Shown here piece after piece: positions 1 through 10,594 of a DNA stretch of 64,000 bases. The notes under the pieces were generated by a model, which ran no database searches, was not told the DNA's origin, and was given only the letters and a program-made list of their open reading frames with translations. Origin of the DNA: Cupriavidus sp. D384 (GTDB lineage Bacteria > Pseudomonadota > Gammaproteobacteria > Burkholderiales > Burkholderiaceae); assembly GCF_001652915.1 (NCBI RefSeq), contig NZ_BBQI01000132.1, forward strand, positions 62,001-126,000, written 5' to 3'. Numbering within the stretch: position 1 is the stretch's first letter; each line of letters opens with the position of its first letter. The position numbers were made by a program, and so were the translations under genes.

Positions 1-3000
1 CGCCACGAAGGCGTCGCCGGCCGCCGCGTACTGCTGGCGCGCCCGCGTGTAGGCATCGATCTCCGCCTGCAGGTTCGCCACGAGGTCCATTGTGGTCTCG
101 CGGAAGGTGATGCCTTCTGACTGCTCGAGCACCTTCAGCGAGCCATCGGCGGCGTCTTCCACGCGCAGGATCTGCTTGTTCTGGATGCCTGCCTGCACAT
201 TACCGGCGATGTTCACGCGGTTCGCGACATCGGTCTTGCTGGAGCCGCCTTCGATGTCCAGCGAGACGTCGCCGCCGCCGAACAGGTTCGAGAAGAAGCT
301 GCCCACCGCGGCCGCCGCCTCGCGCCACAGGTCCTTGCCCACGCCCTTGCCGTCGGCCAGCAGGTTGCCGCGTTCGGCATAGAGGTTGACGTCTTTGACG
401 CTGCGCACGGCGGCACCGTCGGCCACGTCGATGCGGCCCTGGATGTCGATCGCGGCGTCGGCATTCGGGTCGGTCTGCACCGGCACGATCGACTTGTTGA
501 ACAGGTCGGTGCGGGCCACCGCGCGTACGGCGTTGGCATTGCCGTCTGCATCGGAACCCACCAGCAGGTTGACGTTGCCGTCGGCGCGAATCGCCGCACC
601 GCTGGCGATATTGACGGCCAGCGTGCCGGTGACGGTTGCGGCCGAATTGCCCTGCGCCGCACTCGAAAGTCCATAGGTCTTGGCATTGGCGCTGGTCTCG
701 ATATCGCTGGCCACGCGTGCTGCAAAGCTGGCGTCGCCCACGGTGTCGATGTTGGCGCCCTGGGCGACGACGACGGCCGTGTCGAAATGGTCATGGACCA
801 GCGATTCGGCGCGGGCGATGTCGAGCACGCCACCCGAATCCAGACGGGTCTTGTCGCGCGCCTGGACGTCGCTGTACGCGGTGAAGCGCGTACGGCCCGG
901 GTCGTCGCGGTCGCCCGTGATACGCACCGAGGCGTTCTGGCCGACGAGCGTACGGGTGACGGTATCGATGTCGCTTTCGCTGACCACGGCCGAGCCGTTC
1001 AGGAAGCCGCCCGAGCCCGCCTCGGCGTTGTACTCGCCGCCGTCGAGCCATGGCTTGCGCACCAGGTTCGCCGCCGTGGCTTCGATGCCATGGCTGACGA
1101 GGTTGGCGCCGTCGCTAATGCCCGCAGTCACGCTGGCGTCGACGTCATGGCGCGTCAGGGCCCCACTGGCGCCCACGAGCGCGGCGTTGACCGAATCCAC
1201 CTCGCCGTTGAAGCGTGCGGTGTGAAGGGCATCGACGACGATCTTGCCGTCAGCGCCCGCGCCGGTCGCCAGCAGCGCCTGGGTGCCGGTGCCGCCGCCC
1301 AGCGCTGCCGTGGTGCGCGACTGGTTGCGCGTATCGGCCACGGCCGCCGCGCCGGAGATCAGCCCGCCACTGCCCGACATGGCCTGCGCGGTGGTCTCGT
1401 CGGTACCGATGGCCTGCACGGTCAGCGTGGCGCCGGCCTGGCCGGTCACCCCGTTTTCGATGGTCGCCGTGGTGGCGGTATCGGCATCGGCCTGCGCGAT
1501 GTTGGCGCCGACGGCCAGCACGCCGCCCACGGTGATGCCGTTGGCATTGGCGTGCGTGCCGGTGTCGGAACTGGCGCTGACACGCGTGGCGTTGCTCACC
1601 AGCAGGACCGTGTTGCCGCCGATCGTCGCGCGGCTTGTGGTCTGCGTCAGGGCATCGGCGTCGGTGGCATTGGCGCCCACGAGTCCGGCGCCGCCCGTGG
1701 CGCGGGCGAAGGCGTCGGCATTCTGGCTGCCCGCGGTGCGCATCGTGGCGGCGCGCACCTCCACGCCGCCGGCGACGATGCTGCTGCCCATGATCGTGGC
1801 GCTCGCGGTGGTGGCGGCGGTCGCCTTGGCCACCGAGGCGCCGATGGCTGCGTATACCGCGCCGTTGTAGCCTTCCGCGCGGGCCTGTGTCTGGGGTGCG
1901 GCCGCCGCCACCACGCTTGCCGTGCCGCCGGCCTGCACCGTGGCATTGGCGATGCTGGCGGTGACGATGCCGTCGTCGGTGGCCGTGGCACCGGAACCCG
2001 TGGCTGCGCCGGCGCCGCCAGACCCGGCACGCGCCAGGCTGCCAACACGGCCGTTTCGTTGTGCGCCGAGCGTGACGTCGCCTTGCGCGGCCACGTTGGT
2101 GCGCAGCCCACTGTCATCGCCGATGGCGGCGAGGGTCTGGCCAGACTTGTCGGCCGTCGCTACGGCGGCGCCCGCCGCCACCAGTCCAATCTGATAGCCC
2201 TGGGCTTCGGCGTTGGCATCGGTCGCGTCTTCGGCGGTCACGGCAACGTCGTCGCCGGCTTGCGCGGAGGCGCCGCCTGCAATCCGCGCCGACACCTGGT
2301 TGGCGATGTCGACCGTCGCCACCGCCGCACCGATCGCAGCCACGCCCCCTGAACCCTGGTACGCCAGCACCTGGGCGGCCGGCGCGTTCGTGCCAAGCGC
2401 GCCGGTGCCGGCGCTAAGGCGGATGGCACCGCCAGCCGTCAGCGTGGAGGCGCCGTCGACCAGCGCATCGACGTTGTGGCGGATCTGCATGACACCTACC
2501 GCCGCGCCGACGCCAGCGAAGCCGCCGGCGGCAGCGCCCACCAGGATGTCGTTGTGGTCGCTTTCGCTGGCGTCCAGTCGCACGTCGCCGCCGGCCACAA
2601 CGGTAGAGCCCGAGATCACCGCCGCCGTGCGCGCGTCGAGGTCAGCCGCGTTGATGCCCGATTTCACGGAGACCCCGGTGCGCTGGTTGAGCGCCGTCCG
2701 GGTGTCGTTGTCCAGGGCATTGCCGAACCCGCTGGCGCCGACCTTGTCCTGCTGGCCGAGTGCCTCGACCTTGCTCAGCGTGCCGTCGCCGTTGTGATCG
2801 AGCTGCTGCGCGGCGTCGCCGCCCAGGCCCTGACCGACCAGCGTGACGGCCACCGATCCGGCCAGGCCCGCGCCGGTGAAACCCACGCCGGCCGATACCG
2901 CCTGGGCCGACAGGTCGCGCTCCGCACGCGCCTGGAGCGTCACGTCGCCCTGGGTCTTCACATCGCTGCGGTCGATCCAGGCCGTGACCGTGTTGTCCAC

Positions 3001-6000
3001 GCGCGTGACCACTGCCGCCGCACCCACGCCAGCACCGCCGCTCAGCCCGGCGCCGCCAGCGAGATTGTCGACGGTCGTGCGATCGGTGGCGCTGACCGTA
3101 AGCGAGCCGGCGCCTGCGATGGCCTGTTGCGGTGCCGCGCCCATCAGCGTGGCGATCACCGTACCGTTGGGGTCGTACAGCACGCCGTCGCGCAGTTCGC
3201 CTTCAAACGGGGCGACGGTGCCGCTGGCATCTCGCAACGAACCCGAGACCAGCGTGGTCTTTCGGCCTTTCGTGTCGGTTTCGGTCCAGACCGTGGCATC
3301 GGACAGCGTCGCGCCGTTCGTGCCCTGCAGCGTGCCGCCCATCGCCTGGCCGCCAGCATCAGTGCCTGCCAGCCGGTTGTTGTCGATGGTGGCGGACTGG
3401 ATGGTGCCGGTCAGCGTCACGTCGTTGCCGATCGTCGAGCCTGCGATCTGGCTGTTGGCCACCCAGGCCTGCGTCGCGCCTTCCGTCAGCACGACGGCGG
3501 CCGAGCCCGCCCCGGCGCCGAAACCGCCGCCCGCGCCAGAGACACTCCAGTTGTCGATCTCGGTGCGGCTGTCCGCCGTGACCGATACACCGCGCGTGGC
3601 GCGAATCGCGGCGCCATCGATCGTCGCAGTGGTCTGGCTCTGGTCCAGCCCCACGCCAAAGCTGCCAGACACCGCCACGCCGCCGCCCGATAGCGCACCG
3701 GCGCCCAGCGCCATGCGGCTGAGGTGATCGGCGTCGACCGAGAGGGCACCGGCCGCCGTGGTGCCGCCGCTGAGCGCGGCCTGGGTTGTGCTGGTGAACT
3801 TGGCTATCGAACCGGTGCCAGCCACGCCCGCGAGGCCGGCCGCGCCGCCGGCCGCGACCGACGCGGCGCTCTGGCTCGACTGCGCGACGATGCTGGCCGT
3901 GCCGCGCGCCCGCACGTTGCTGTCCACGACCTGCGCGCGTGTGGTGCCGTCAAACACATGGGTGTCCGCCGCAGCGGCCACGCCGACTGCGCCGCCGCCC
4001 AGCGCGCCGACAAAGCTGTTCGCATAGGCGTGGTCGGCGGCGCGCACGTCCAGTCCCTGGGCCAGACCGGCGCCGTCCAGCAGGTTGACGCTGGCATCGC
4101 GCACCTCGGCCACAGTGCGGCCGCCCACCACATCGACCTGCGTGGTCGCGCCCACTCCGGCATAGGTGCCACCGCCCACCGTCGCCGCCAGGCTTTCTAC
4201 CGAATGCGTGGCGGTGGCGTTGACCGCCACGCCGGAAACCGACAGCGTTTCGCGCATGCCGGCCAGGTCGCTGCGTGCGTAATGGCCCAGGTCCGTGCCG
4301 TCGGCGAGATTGGCCAGGCCGTCGAGCCCGCCACTCTGGACGTTCAGCTTCGCGGCCGGATCGAGCGCCAGCGCATTGACCTGTGTGCCGTTCCCGACGA
4401 TGCCCGCGTACGTGGCGGCGTCCATCACATTGACCACGGCGGCTGCGCCAACGCCGGTCACACCGACGCCGATGCCCACGCCACCGGCAGCAACCGTCAC
4501 GCGGTCGTCACGGCGGGCCAGCACGCCCACGTTCTGCCAGGCCTGCACCGTGGCGCCGTTGTCGATCACCGCCGACGTGCTGCCGCCGAGCAGGCTGGTG
4601 GCGAACGAACCGGCCACGGCCACCGAGCCGCTGCCAGCGCCGCTGGCAGCGAGCGTGTCGATGGCCGCATCGGTAGTGGCCGCCACCGTGACGTTGCCAG
4701 CCTCGACGTCGCCGCCGTGAATGCCGGCCGACGTCACGCTGTCGATCTGGTTGACCGTGGCGGCGGCGCCGAATGCAGCACTGCCGCTGCCGGCGGCCGA
4801 GCCGGACAGCGAACGGATCAGCGCGCTGTCCGTGGCAAGCACGGACAGCTGCTGGGCATCGCCCGCGACCTTGGCATCGACCAGTTGTGCCGACGTGGTG
4901 TTGGCGATGGTCGCGGTGGCCGCGGAACCATTGACCGCGAAGCTGGGCGCGCCGCCCGCCGAGGCAGCGAGCGTGTCGATCCGGGACGTGTTGTCGGCGC
5001 GGATCGTGTTCGCGTCCCCGATGTGCAGGGCGGCGTCGGTCACGCTGGCCTCGACCGTATTGCCGATCTCGTTGACGCTGACGGCCGCGCCCACCGCGCC
5101 CGTCCCCAGGCTGGCGTTGATCTGGCCGGCCACCGCGCTGATGTGCGAGGCATCGCTGGCGGCCACCTGCAAGGCGCCGGCGGCCACCGCGGCCTGGTCG
5201 CCGCCGATGCGTGCGGTGACGGTGTTGCCAATTTCGTTGATCACCACGGAGCCGCCGCCGGAGAACTGTCCGGTGCCCACGCCCACGCCGGCCGCATAGC
5301 CGAAGAGGGTGGCGCCGCTGTGCGCCGCGACGTCCACGCGGGCGGCCGCCGTGACGGTCGATTGGTCGATCTCGGCCGTGAAGCGGTTGCCGATCTTGTT
5401 GAACAGCATCGACGCCCCGACGTTGTTGCCGCCTGCCTGGACGTTGCCGGCCACGGCGACGATGCTGGCGCCATCGGTGTCGGTATTGCCCGCGCCGGCG
5501 CCAGTGTAGTCGTACCCCGAGGCGCTGCCGGCGCCATCGTGCTGGTCGATCACGGCGTCCAGCCCGTCGATGCGGGCCGTATCGCTGGCCCGTACCGCCA
5601 CGTTGCCCGCGTCGATACGCGAGCCGTTGCGGATGCTGGCCTGCACCACATTGCCGATGTCGTTGAAGACGAACGCGCCGCCCAGCGTGACGTTGTTGCC
5701 CGAGCCGGTGGCCGCGACCATGGCGCCGCCCGCGCCGATCAGGCTCGCGGTCAGCGCCTGCACCTGCACGTCGCCGGCTCCGATGATTGCCGTGTTGTCC
5801 ACGATGGCCGTTGCCGTATTGCCGATATCGCTGTACGTGACGGCGGCGCCCACGCCGCCCCGGCCGCCACCAAGCAGGGCACCGCCCCCGGTGCCGAGCG
5901 TGGTGCGGTCGTAGGCCAGCACATCGACGTCGGTGCGGTGGGCCTGGCCCGTGATCGTACTGTCGTCCACCGTGGCCCGCACGGCATTGCGCGCGGTGCT

Positions 6001-9000
6001 GACCGAGACCGAGCCGGCCGCCGAGGCCGCCTTGCTCTGGTCGGCCGAGGCATTGACGGCCAGGCCTAGCGCCACGGCAAGCTGCTCGCCGCCCGACAGC
6101 GCCATCACGTCGACATGCGTGGCATCGGTAACGCTCGTGTTGTGCAGCGTGGCTTCGGTGGTGTTGGCCAGGTCGTTGAGCGCCAGGGCGCCCGCAATGG
6201 CCGCGCTGCCCTGGCTGCTCTGCGCGTTGGCCCGTGTCAGGGCCGCGGCGCCGCTGAAGGCACCGATATCCGTGTTGTTGACCGCCGTGACCGCCAGGCC
6301 GCCCTCGTCCAGCGTCAGGTTCGCGTTGCTGACGCCGGCGCTGGTCTTCATCGACACGAGGTTGATTGCCGAGGAGCCCGAGACGCCGAGCCCGAACTTT
6401 GGCGCGGTCTGCGGGGCCTGGGCGTCGCCAAGGAGGGTGTATTTCAGCGCGGTGCCCAGTGTGGAGAGCTTGCCGCCGAGCTTGTCGAAGAAGCCCGGGT
6501 CGGCCGGTTCCTTCCTGGGCTTGGGTTCCTTGGGCTTTTCGGGGGCCGCCTGCGTGGTGATGGCGCCCGCCACCGCAATGCTTTCGACGCGACCGTCGGT
6601 GCGTGCGCCGACATCGACGTTCGATGCCAGGAGGGTGACCACGTCGGCGCCGGCCTGATCGCTGCCGATGCGGGCCTCGGTGTCGGTGGCAACTTCGATC
6701 AGTGCATTGCCCAGCCCCACGCTGGCGCTTTCTGACTTGTTGATGCCGCCGGACACGGACCAGATCACGGTGTCGTCCTGGGCGGCCACGCGCACGTTGT
6801 TGGCCATTACCTGCGCACCGGCATCGATGACGGCTGTCGTCGCATGGGCGGTGTTGACGTATGCGAACGTGCCGTTCAGGCCAAAGCCGCCGCCCCGGCC
6901 CGCGCTGGGGGTCAGCACGAACAGGCGCTCCGTGGCGTCCGCCGTGACGGCCACGTCGACGCGCGCGCCGGCCGTGCCATCGGCGTTCACGACGTTCCCG
7001 CCGATCACTGCGCCGCGACCGACGCGGGCCTCCACGCCGTTATCGAAGTTGACCTGGTTGTAGGCTCCGCCGACCGATGCGGCATCGCCGCTGCCACCGC
7101 TGCCGTTGCCAGTCAGGCCGAGGTTGCCCGCCGAGAAGGCGCCCTCGGTCTCCATCGTCGCCTTGACGTGCACGGCCGTATCGAAATCGGCGCGAGTGCC
7201 GTTGCCGAGGTCCGCGCCCCAGGTGCCGTTGACGGACGGCTTGACGGTGACCGACGCGCCATCGCCTACTGTGGCGCGGCTGCGGTTGGTGAAGTCGAGG
7301 TAGCTGACCGCGCCCCCTACGCCGAGGTCGCCATCGTGTGCGTTCGTCGAGGCGTTGGCGTAGCCCGTGAGCTGGTCGGAGAGCCCAAGCGTTGCCGTGG
7401 CCTTGGCGATCAGCGCATCGAGGTTGTCGAACTTGCCCCAGGTGAACGCATAGGGCAGCGAGACGTCCGACAGCAGCCCGAACTGACCGGCCGTGATGGT
7501 CGCCCCGTCGCCCACGCGGGCATTGGCCTCGTGACGGTAGAAGCCGAGCGTCACCGCGCCGCTGACCGAGGCTTCGGTGGTGCTGTTCTGGTTGCCGCTG
7601 GAGGTGTCCTGGTCGGCCGAGCTGGCGCTCATGGCGTGGATCTGCGCATCGCGCACGGTGGCGGCCACCACCACATTGCCGGTGGCGTCGATGCGCACGC
7701 CATTCGCCACCTCGGCGGTGGCGCCGCTGGAGAAATCGGTGTATGAGAGCGCGCCGGACAGCTTGAACGGCGATCCATCGGAATCGGCGCGGTCGTCGGC
7801 CTTGGGCGTGCCGTTCTTGCTGTTCAGCAAGTATTTCTGGACCATCTCGGCCCCGCGCGCGCCGATGCCGTAGACGCGTTGCAGCAGGTGGATGCCGCCC
7901 ACCGTGGACGACGCATTGGTGCGGTTCTTCAGCGTGTCGTCCTGCGCGGCGAGCGTGACGTCGCGCGCGCCGACCAGGTCGGTGCCGAGCCGTACCGTGG
8001 CCGCCGTCTGCCCGTCGAAGATCGCGGCCGCGCCGCCGGCCACACCGTCGTCGTTTGCGGTCTGGCTCATTGAGGTGTTGAAGCTGTTGGTATTGCTGGC
8101 GGCCAGCCGCACGTCGCCGGTGACGTTGACGTCCGCGCCGGCAGCAACATCCACGCTGGCGTTGGAGCGCGCACCGGTCAGCGCCACGCCTGCGGCGACG
8201 TTGTCCTCGGTGGAGATCGAGGTGACCGAAACGTCGAGCGTGGCTTTGTTGACGGCCTCGGCCACCAGCGTGTTTGCGCGCAGGGCGGCACCGGACTGCA
8301 CCGATACCGAGGCCGCCGAATCGACGTCGGCCTTCAGGAAATCGACGCTGAACGGCACCAGCATGTTCCACAGCGACATCTGGCTGAACGTGGTCTCGGC
8401 GGAGGATTCTGCCTTCATCGCCAGCGTGCCGCTTGCCTGGATATTGGCGCCGGCACCGATATTGACGCTGGCGCGGCTGCGGGTCTGCATGGCGCCGAGC
8501 GTGACGTCACCGATCAGGTCCGCCAGCCCGAGCGAACCGCTGGTGGCGACGGGCACATCGGCAAGCGAGGTGATGTTCTTCTTGTAGATGGCCTGGCTAC
8601 GGGCGTCGATCGAGATATCGCCGCTGGTTAGCGTGGCGTCGGCGATGTTGACGGAAGCCTCGGATGTCACGGACGAGACCAGATCGGTGCCGGCCGTATT
8701 GATGGACTCCGCCAGCAGCCTGATGCTGCCGTCCTTGATGGCGTCGCCGGTGCCGGCCCCGCTGCGGGTGTTCAGTACGGCGCCGCCATGCACGTCGAGC
8801 CGGCCGCCCGAGGTGACGTCGATCTGCCCACCGTTGTCGGGCGCGGCCGCCGCGTCGAGCCGGCCGCTGATGTCGACGTCGCCGGTGGCCGCCAGGAAGA
8901 TGCGCCCCTGTACCGCCACCACCTGGCCGGCCTGCGTGATGCCGGCGGTGTTCACCATCTGGTCGAACTCGGCCTGAGGCACGCCGGCACGCAATTGGGC

Positions 9001-9621
9001 GGTGTTGCCAACGACGATCCTTCCGGCGCGCAGGTCGATGGTGTCGGCCGCGTTCAGGCGGCCCCGCACCTCGATCAGGCTGTGTGGCTCGATGGGCTGC
9101 TGCCCCTGCATCAGCAGGTCGACGGCGACGCCATTCGGCTGGTCCTTGCCGAGGAAGAAGCTGTCCATGAAGCCGCGCGACGGTGCCGACAGGTGCAGCG
9201 AGCCGGCATTCATCACCCCGGAGCTGGAGATCAGGAAGCCGTCGGGGTTGGCGAAGAACACGTTGCCGCCGATCCGGCCGTCCTTGAGCGCATTGACGGT
9301 ACCGTCGATCTGGCTGCGGCCGCCGCCGATCAGGTTGATCAGCGCGCTGGTGCCAGTTGGCAGGTTCAGGTTGACCGTGTGGCCGTTGGCGACGTTAAAC
9401 GCGGAAAAGTCGTTGAAGGCCGTGGCCCCGACCTTGCTGGTGGTGTCCACGCTCGTTACGGCAGCGCCCGGGGTGACCGTCGTACTGGTCTTGCCCGAGG
9501 CAACGACCTGTGCCGCCGCTTCGCCGAGCATCCCAGCCGTACCGATCAGGGTGGCAATGGCAATGGACAGTTTGCGCGCGACAAGACGTTCGCGGCGCAG
9601 CCGCGTGGCGTGGTTCTTCAT
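1..9621 (-). CDS. Giant two-partner-secretion filamentous adhesin (LktA/FHA-like), 3' end outside window
   Basis: A single minus-strand frame is open from an ATG at 9621 to the window edge (3207 codons, no stop seen where I translated). The ATG follows GGGGGA at a good ribosome-binding distance. The product starts with a long basic signal peptide (MKNHATRLRRERLVARK, then a hydrophobic stretch and AAAQ). A TPS-type haemagglutinin domain follows, with motifs such as GGNVFFANPDGFLIS and LIGGGRSQIDGTVNA. The rest is Ala/Gly/Val/Asn-rich beta-helix-type repeat, with NEIGNTVTARI-like segments recurring between about residues 1100 and 1600. A Lys/Pro-rich linker lies near residues 1020-1045 and an EF-hand-like loop near 2275. 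In such proteins the TPS domain directs export through a TpsB outer-membrane pore; no tpsB is in the window. The role is probably surface adhesion or biofilm formation. The family call is strong; substrate and full length are unknown. Confidence 0.88.
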   Translation of the reverse strand, partial: MKNHATRLRRERLVARKLSIAIATLIGTAGMLGEAAAQVVASGKTSTTVTPGAAVTSVDTTSKVGATAFNDFSAFNVANGHTVNLNLPTGTSALINLIGGGRSQIDGTVNALKDGRIGGNVFFANPDGFLISSSGVMNAGSLHLSAPSRGFMDSFFLGKDQPNGVAVDLLMQGQQPIEPHSLIEVRGRLNAADTIDLRAGRIVVGNTAQLRAGVPQAEFDQMVNTAGITQAGQVVAVQGRIFLAATGDVDISGRLDAAAAPDNGGQIDVTSGGRLDVHGGAVLNTRSGAGTGDAIKDGSIRLLAESINTAGTDLVSSVTSEASVNIADATLTSGDISIDARSQAIYKKNITSLADVPVATSGSLGLADLIGDVTLGAMQTRSRASVNIGAGANIQASGTLAMKAESSAETTFSQMSLWNMLVPFSVDFLKADVDSAASVSVQSGAALRANTLVAEAVNKATLDVSVTSISTEDNVAAGVALTGARSNASVDVAAGADVNVTGDVRLAASNTNSFNTSMSQTANDDGVAGGAAAIFDGQTAATVRLGTDLVGARDVTLAAQDDTLKNRTNASSTVGGIHLLQRVYGIGARGAEMVQKYLLNSKNGTPKADDRADSDGSPFKLSGALSYTDFSSGATAEVANGVRIDATGNVVVAATVRDAQIHAMSASSADQDTSSGNQNSTTEASVSGAVTLGFYRHEANARVGDGATITAGQFGLLSDVSLPYAFTWGKFDNLDALIAKATATLGLSDQLTGYANASTNAHDGDLGVGGAVSYLDFTNRSRATVGDGASVTVKPSVNGTWGADLGNGTRADFDTAVHVKATMETEGAFSAGNLGLTGNGSGGSGDAASVGGAYNQVNFDNGVEARVGRGAVIGGNVVNADGTAGARVDVAVTADATERLFVLTPSAGRGGGFGLNGTFAYVNTAHATTAVIDAGAQVMANNVRVAAQDDTVIWSVSGGINKSESASVGLGNALIEVATDTEARIGSDQAGADVVTLLASNVDVGARTDGRVESIAVAGAITTQAAPEKPKEPKPRKEPADPGFFDKLGGKLSTLGTALKYTLLGDAQAPQTAPKFGLGVSGSSAINLVSMKTSAGVSNANLTLDEGGLAVTAVNNTDIGAFSGAAALTRANAQSSQGSAAIAGALALNDLANTTEATLHNTSVTDATHVDVMALSGGEQLAVALGLAVNASADQSKAASAAGSVSVSTARNAVRATVDDSTITGQAHRTDVDVLAYDRTTLGTGGGALLGGGRGGVGAAVTYSDIGNTATAIVDNTAIIGAGDVQVQALTASLIGAGGAMVAATGSGNNVTLGGAFVFNDIGNVVQASIRNGSRIDAGNVAVRASDTARIDGLDAVIDQHDGAGSASGYDYTGAGAGNTDTDGASIVAVAGNVQAGGNNVGASMLFNKIGNRFTAEIDQSTVTAAARVDVAAHSGATLFGYAAGVGVGTGQFSGGGSVVINEIGNTVTARIGGDQAAVAAGALQVAASDASHISAVAGQINASLGTGAVGAAVSVNEIGNTVEASVTDAALHIGDANTIRADNTSRIDTLAASAGGAPSFAVNGSAATATIANTTSAQLVDAKVAGDAQQLSVLATDSALIRSLSGSAAGSGSAAFGAAATVNQIDSVTSAGIHGGDVEAGNVTVAATTDAAIDTLAASGAGSGSVAVAGSFATSLLGGSTSAVIDNGATVQAWQNVGVLARRDDRVTVAAGGVGIGVGVTGVGAAAVVNVMDAATYAGIVGNGTQVNALALDPAAKLNVQSGGLDGLANLADGTDLGHYARSDLAGMRETLSVSGVAVNATATHSVESLAATVGGGTYAGVGATTQVDVVGGRTVAEVRDASVNLLDGAGLAQGLDVRAADHAYANSFVGALGGGAVGVAAAADTHVFDGTTRAQVVDSNVRARGTASIVAQSSQSAASVAAGGAAGLAGVAGTGSIAKFTSTTQAALSGGTTAAGALSVDADHLSRMALGAGALSGGGVAVSGSFGVGLDQSQTTATIDGAAIRATRGVSVTADSRTEIDNWSVSGAGGGFGAGAGSAAVVLTEGATQAWVANSQIAGSTIGNDVTLTGTIQSATIDNNRLAGTDAGGQAMGGTLQGTNGATLSDATVWTETDTKGRKTTLVSGSLRDASGTVAPFEGELRDGVLYDPNGTVIATLMGAAPQQAIAGAGSLTVSATDRTTVDNLAGGAGLSGGAGVGAAAVVTRVDNTVTAWIDRSDVKTQGDVTLQARAERDLSAQAVSAGVGFTGAGLAGSVAVTLVGQGLGGDAAQQLDHNGDGTLSKVEALGQQDKVGASGFGNALDNDTRTALNQRTGVSVKSGINAADLDARTAAVISGSTVVAGGDVRLDASESDHNDILVGAAAGGFAGVGAAVGVMQIRHNVDALVDGASTLTAGGAIRLSAGTGALGTNAPAAQVLAYQGSGGVAAIGAAVATVDIANQVSARIAGGASAQAGDDVAVTAEDATDANAEAQGYQIGLVAAGAAVATADKSGQTLAAIGDDSGLRTNVAAQGDVTLGAQRNGRVGSLARAGSGGAGAATGSGATATDDGIVTASIANATVQAGGTASVVAAAAPQTQARAEGYNGAVYAAIGASVAKATAATTASATIMGSSIVAGGVEVRAATMRTAGSQNADAFARATGGAGLVGANATDADALTQTTSRATIGGNTVLLVSNATRVSASSDTGTHANANGITVGGVLAVGANIAQADADTATTATIENGVTGQAGATLTVQAIGTDETTAQAMSGSGGLISGAAAVADTRNQSRTTAALGGGTGTQALLATGAGADGKIVVDALHTARFNGEVDSVNAALVGASGALTRHDVDASVTAGISDGANLVSHGIEATAANLVRKPWLDGGEYNAEAGSGGFLNGSAVVSESDIDTVTRTLVGQNASVRITGDRDDPGRTRFTAYSDVQARDKTRLDSGGVLDIARAESLVHDHFDTAVVVAQGANIDTVGDASFAARVASDIETSANAKTYGLSSAAQGNSAATVTGTLAVNIASGAAIRADGNVNLLVGSDADGNANAVRAVARTDLFNKSIVPVQTDPNADAAIDIQGRIDVADGAAVRSVKDVNLYAERGNLLADGKGVGKDLWREAAAAVGSFFSNLFGGGDVSLDIEGGSSKTDVANRVNIAGNVQAGIQNKQILRVEDAADGSLKVLEQSEGITFRETTMDLVANLQAEIDAYTRARQQYAAAGDAFVA
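2764..2799 (-). other. EF-hand-like calcium-binding loop inside the adhesin
   Basis: The adhesin frame reads DHNGDGTLSKVE here (about residues 2275-2286). This fits the canonical 12-residue loop: Asp1, Asn3, Asp5, Gly6, Ser9, Glu12. It stands out from the surrounding low-complexity Ala/Gly/Val repeat. Calcium binding is inferred from the motif only; no second loop was seen next to it. Confidence 0.6.
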
Positions 9622-9778
9622 GGCGATTTCCCCCGGCCCCCGCGCGGCATGGCACGGTGCGGCAACCCGTTGATTGTGTTGAACTGAAAACCCGTGCGTG
9701 CCGGCGATGGTCGGCCAGCTACCGCGCGCCCGCGAGGCTGGCCCCGGGGCGTGTCAAGATGTCATGTCAGCGACGGAG

Positions 9779-10594
9779 TCAGGCTTCGATGGCGTCGGCG
9801 TCGGCGTCGGCGTTGGTGGCGGCAACGGCTTCCGTTGCCGGATCGCTGCTGGCGGACGTCGCCGGCAGGCGTTCCCGCAGCCGCTGGGCGAGCTGTGGCA
9901 GGAGGTCGAGCGAGAGCCGATGGGCCATGACCGCCTTCATCGTGCCGTCCGTGAGCCAGCGCGCCAGCACCTCGGCGGGCAGGGCGGCGAGCCGCGCTTC
10001 GTCGACGGCCAGCAGGCCGGACAGCGAGAACCGGCCGGCCTCGCCCACGTCGGCCACGGCGTGCACTTCGGTCAGCAGGTCGTGCGCGGCCAGTTCGGCG
10101 GCAAAGGCCACGGCACGTTCGAACGTACGCTGGAACGCTTCGAGGAAGTCGATGCTGCCGCGCAGCGCCGGCAGCGGCTCGTTGTCGTCGCCGAACAGCG
10201 GCGTGCCCAGTTCGCCGGCGGCGTCGTCGACGAAGCCGGGATAGGCGCGGTCGATGCAGACGTTCCATTGCCCGCCGTCGTCGGCCAGCACGAACGGATA
10301 CCGGCGCACGAAGGCCGGCACATACGGGGCATCCCAGCGTCCATCCGCGTCGACGAACAGGTTCTCGTCGCTGCGCACGCCAAGCAGCACCACCGGCACG
10401 GGCTTGCCGGTGGCATCGCCCGCAAACAGGATCGGGTAGACACGGCTGGCGATGCCGAACTCGGCCAGCGTCAGTACGGTGGAGTTGGTGTGCCGTGCGA
10501 AACCGTACGCGTTGTCCACCGGCAGCATGCGCAGATGGCGATGGCGGTAGCGGTTCAGCATCTCCGGCTGCCGATAGAAGAGCAGTTGTGCCAT
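9779..10594 (-). CDS. SapC family protein
   Basis: The 271-residue product starts MAQLLFYRQPEMLNRYRHRH and carries the typical SapC-family core (HTNSTVLTLAEFGIASRVYP, then PYVPAFVRRYPFVL). No signal peptide is seen. SapC proteins are named after a Campylobacter S-layer locus; their biochemical role is not settled. It lies between the adhesin (157 bp downstream, same strand) and a NarL-type regulator (221 bp upstream, same strand), so a link to surface-protein production is suggested by context only. The frame stays open upstream as far as 11614, but that extension reads through the neighbouring regulator gene and is not credible. The C-terminal tail is Ala/Asp-rich (TNADADADAIEA). Confidence 0.75.
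   Translation of the reverse strand: MAQLLFYRQPEMLNRYRHRHLRMLPVDNAYGFARHTNSTVLTLAEFGIASRVYPILFAGDATGKPVPVVLLGVRSDENLFVDADGRWDAPYVPAFVRRYPFVLADDGGQWNVCIDRAYPGFVDDAAGELGTPLFGDDNEPLPALRGSIDFLEAFQRTFERAVAFAAELAAHDLLTEVHAVADVGEAGRFSLSGLLAVDEARLAALPAEVLARWLTDGTMKAVMAHRLSLDLLPQLAQRLRERLPATSASSDPATEAVAATNADADADAIEA

Noticed and set aside
787..8371. Very long open frames inside the adhesin region, including 3724-6069 (+), 787-2352 (+) and 7040-8371 (-)
   Set aside because: They lie antisense to, or in another frame of, the adhesin. Their products are Arg/Gly/His/Ala-rich noise, a usual side effect of GC-rich repeats.
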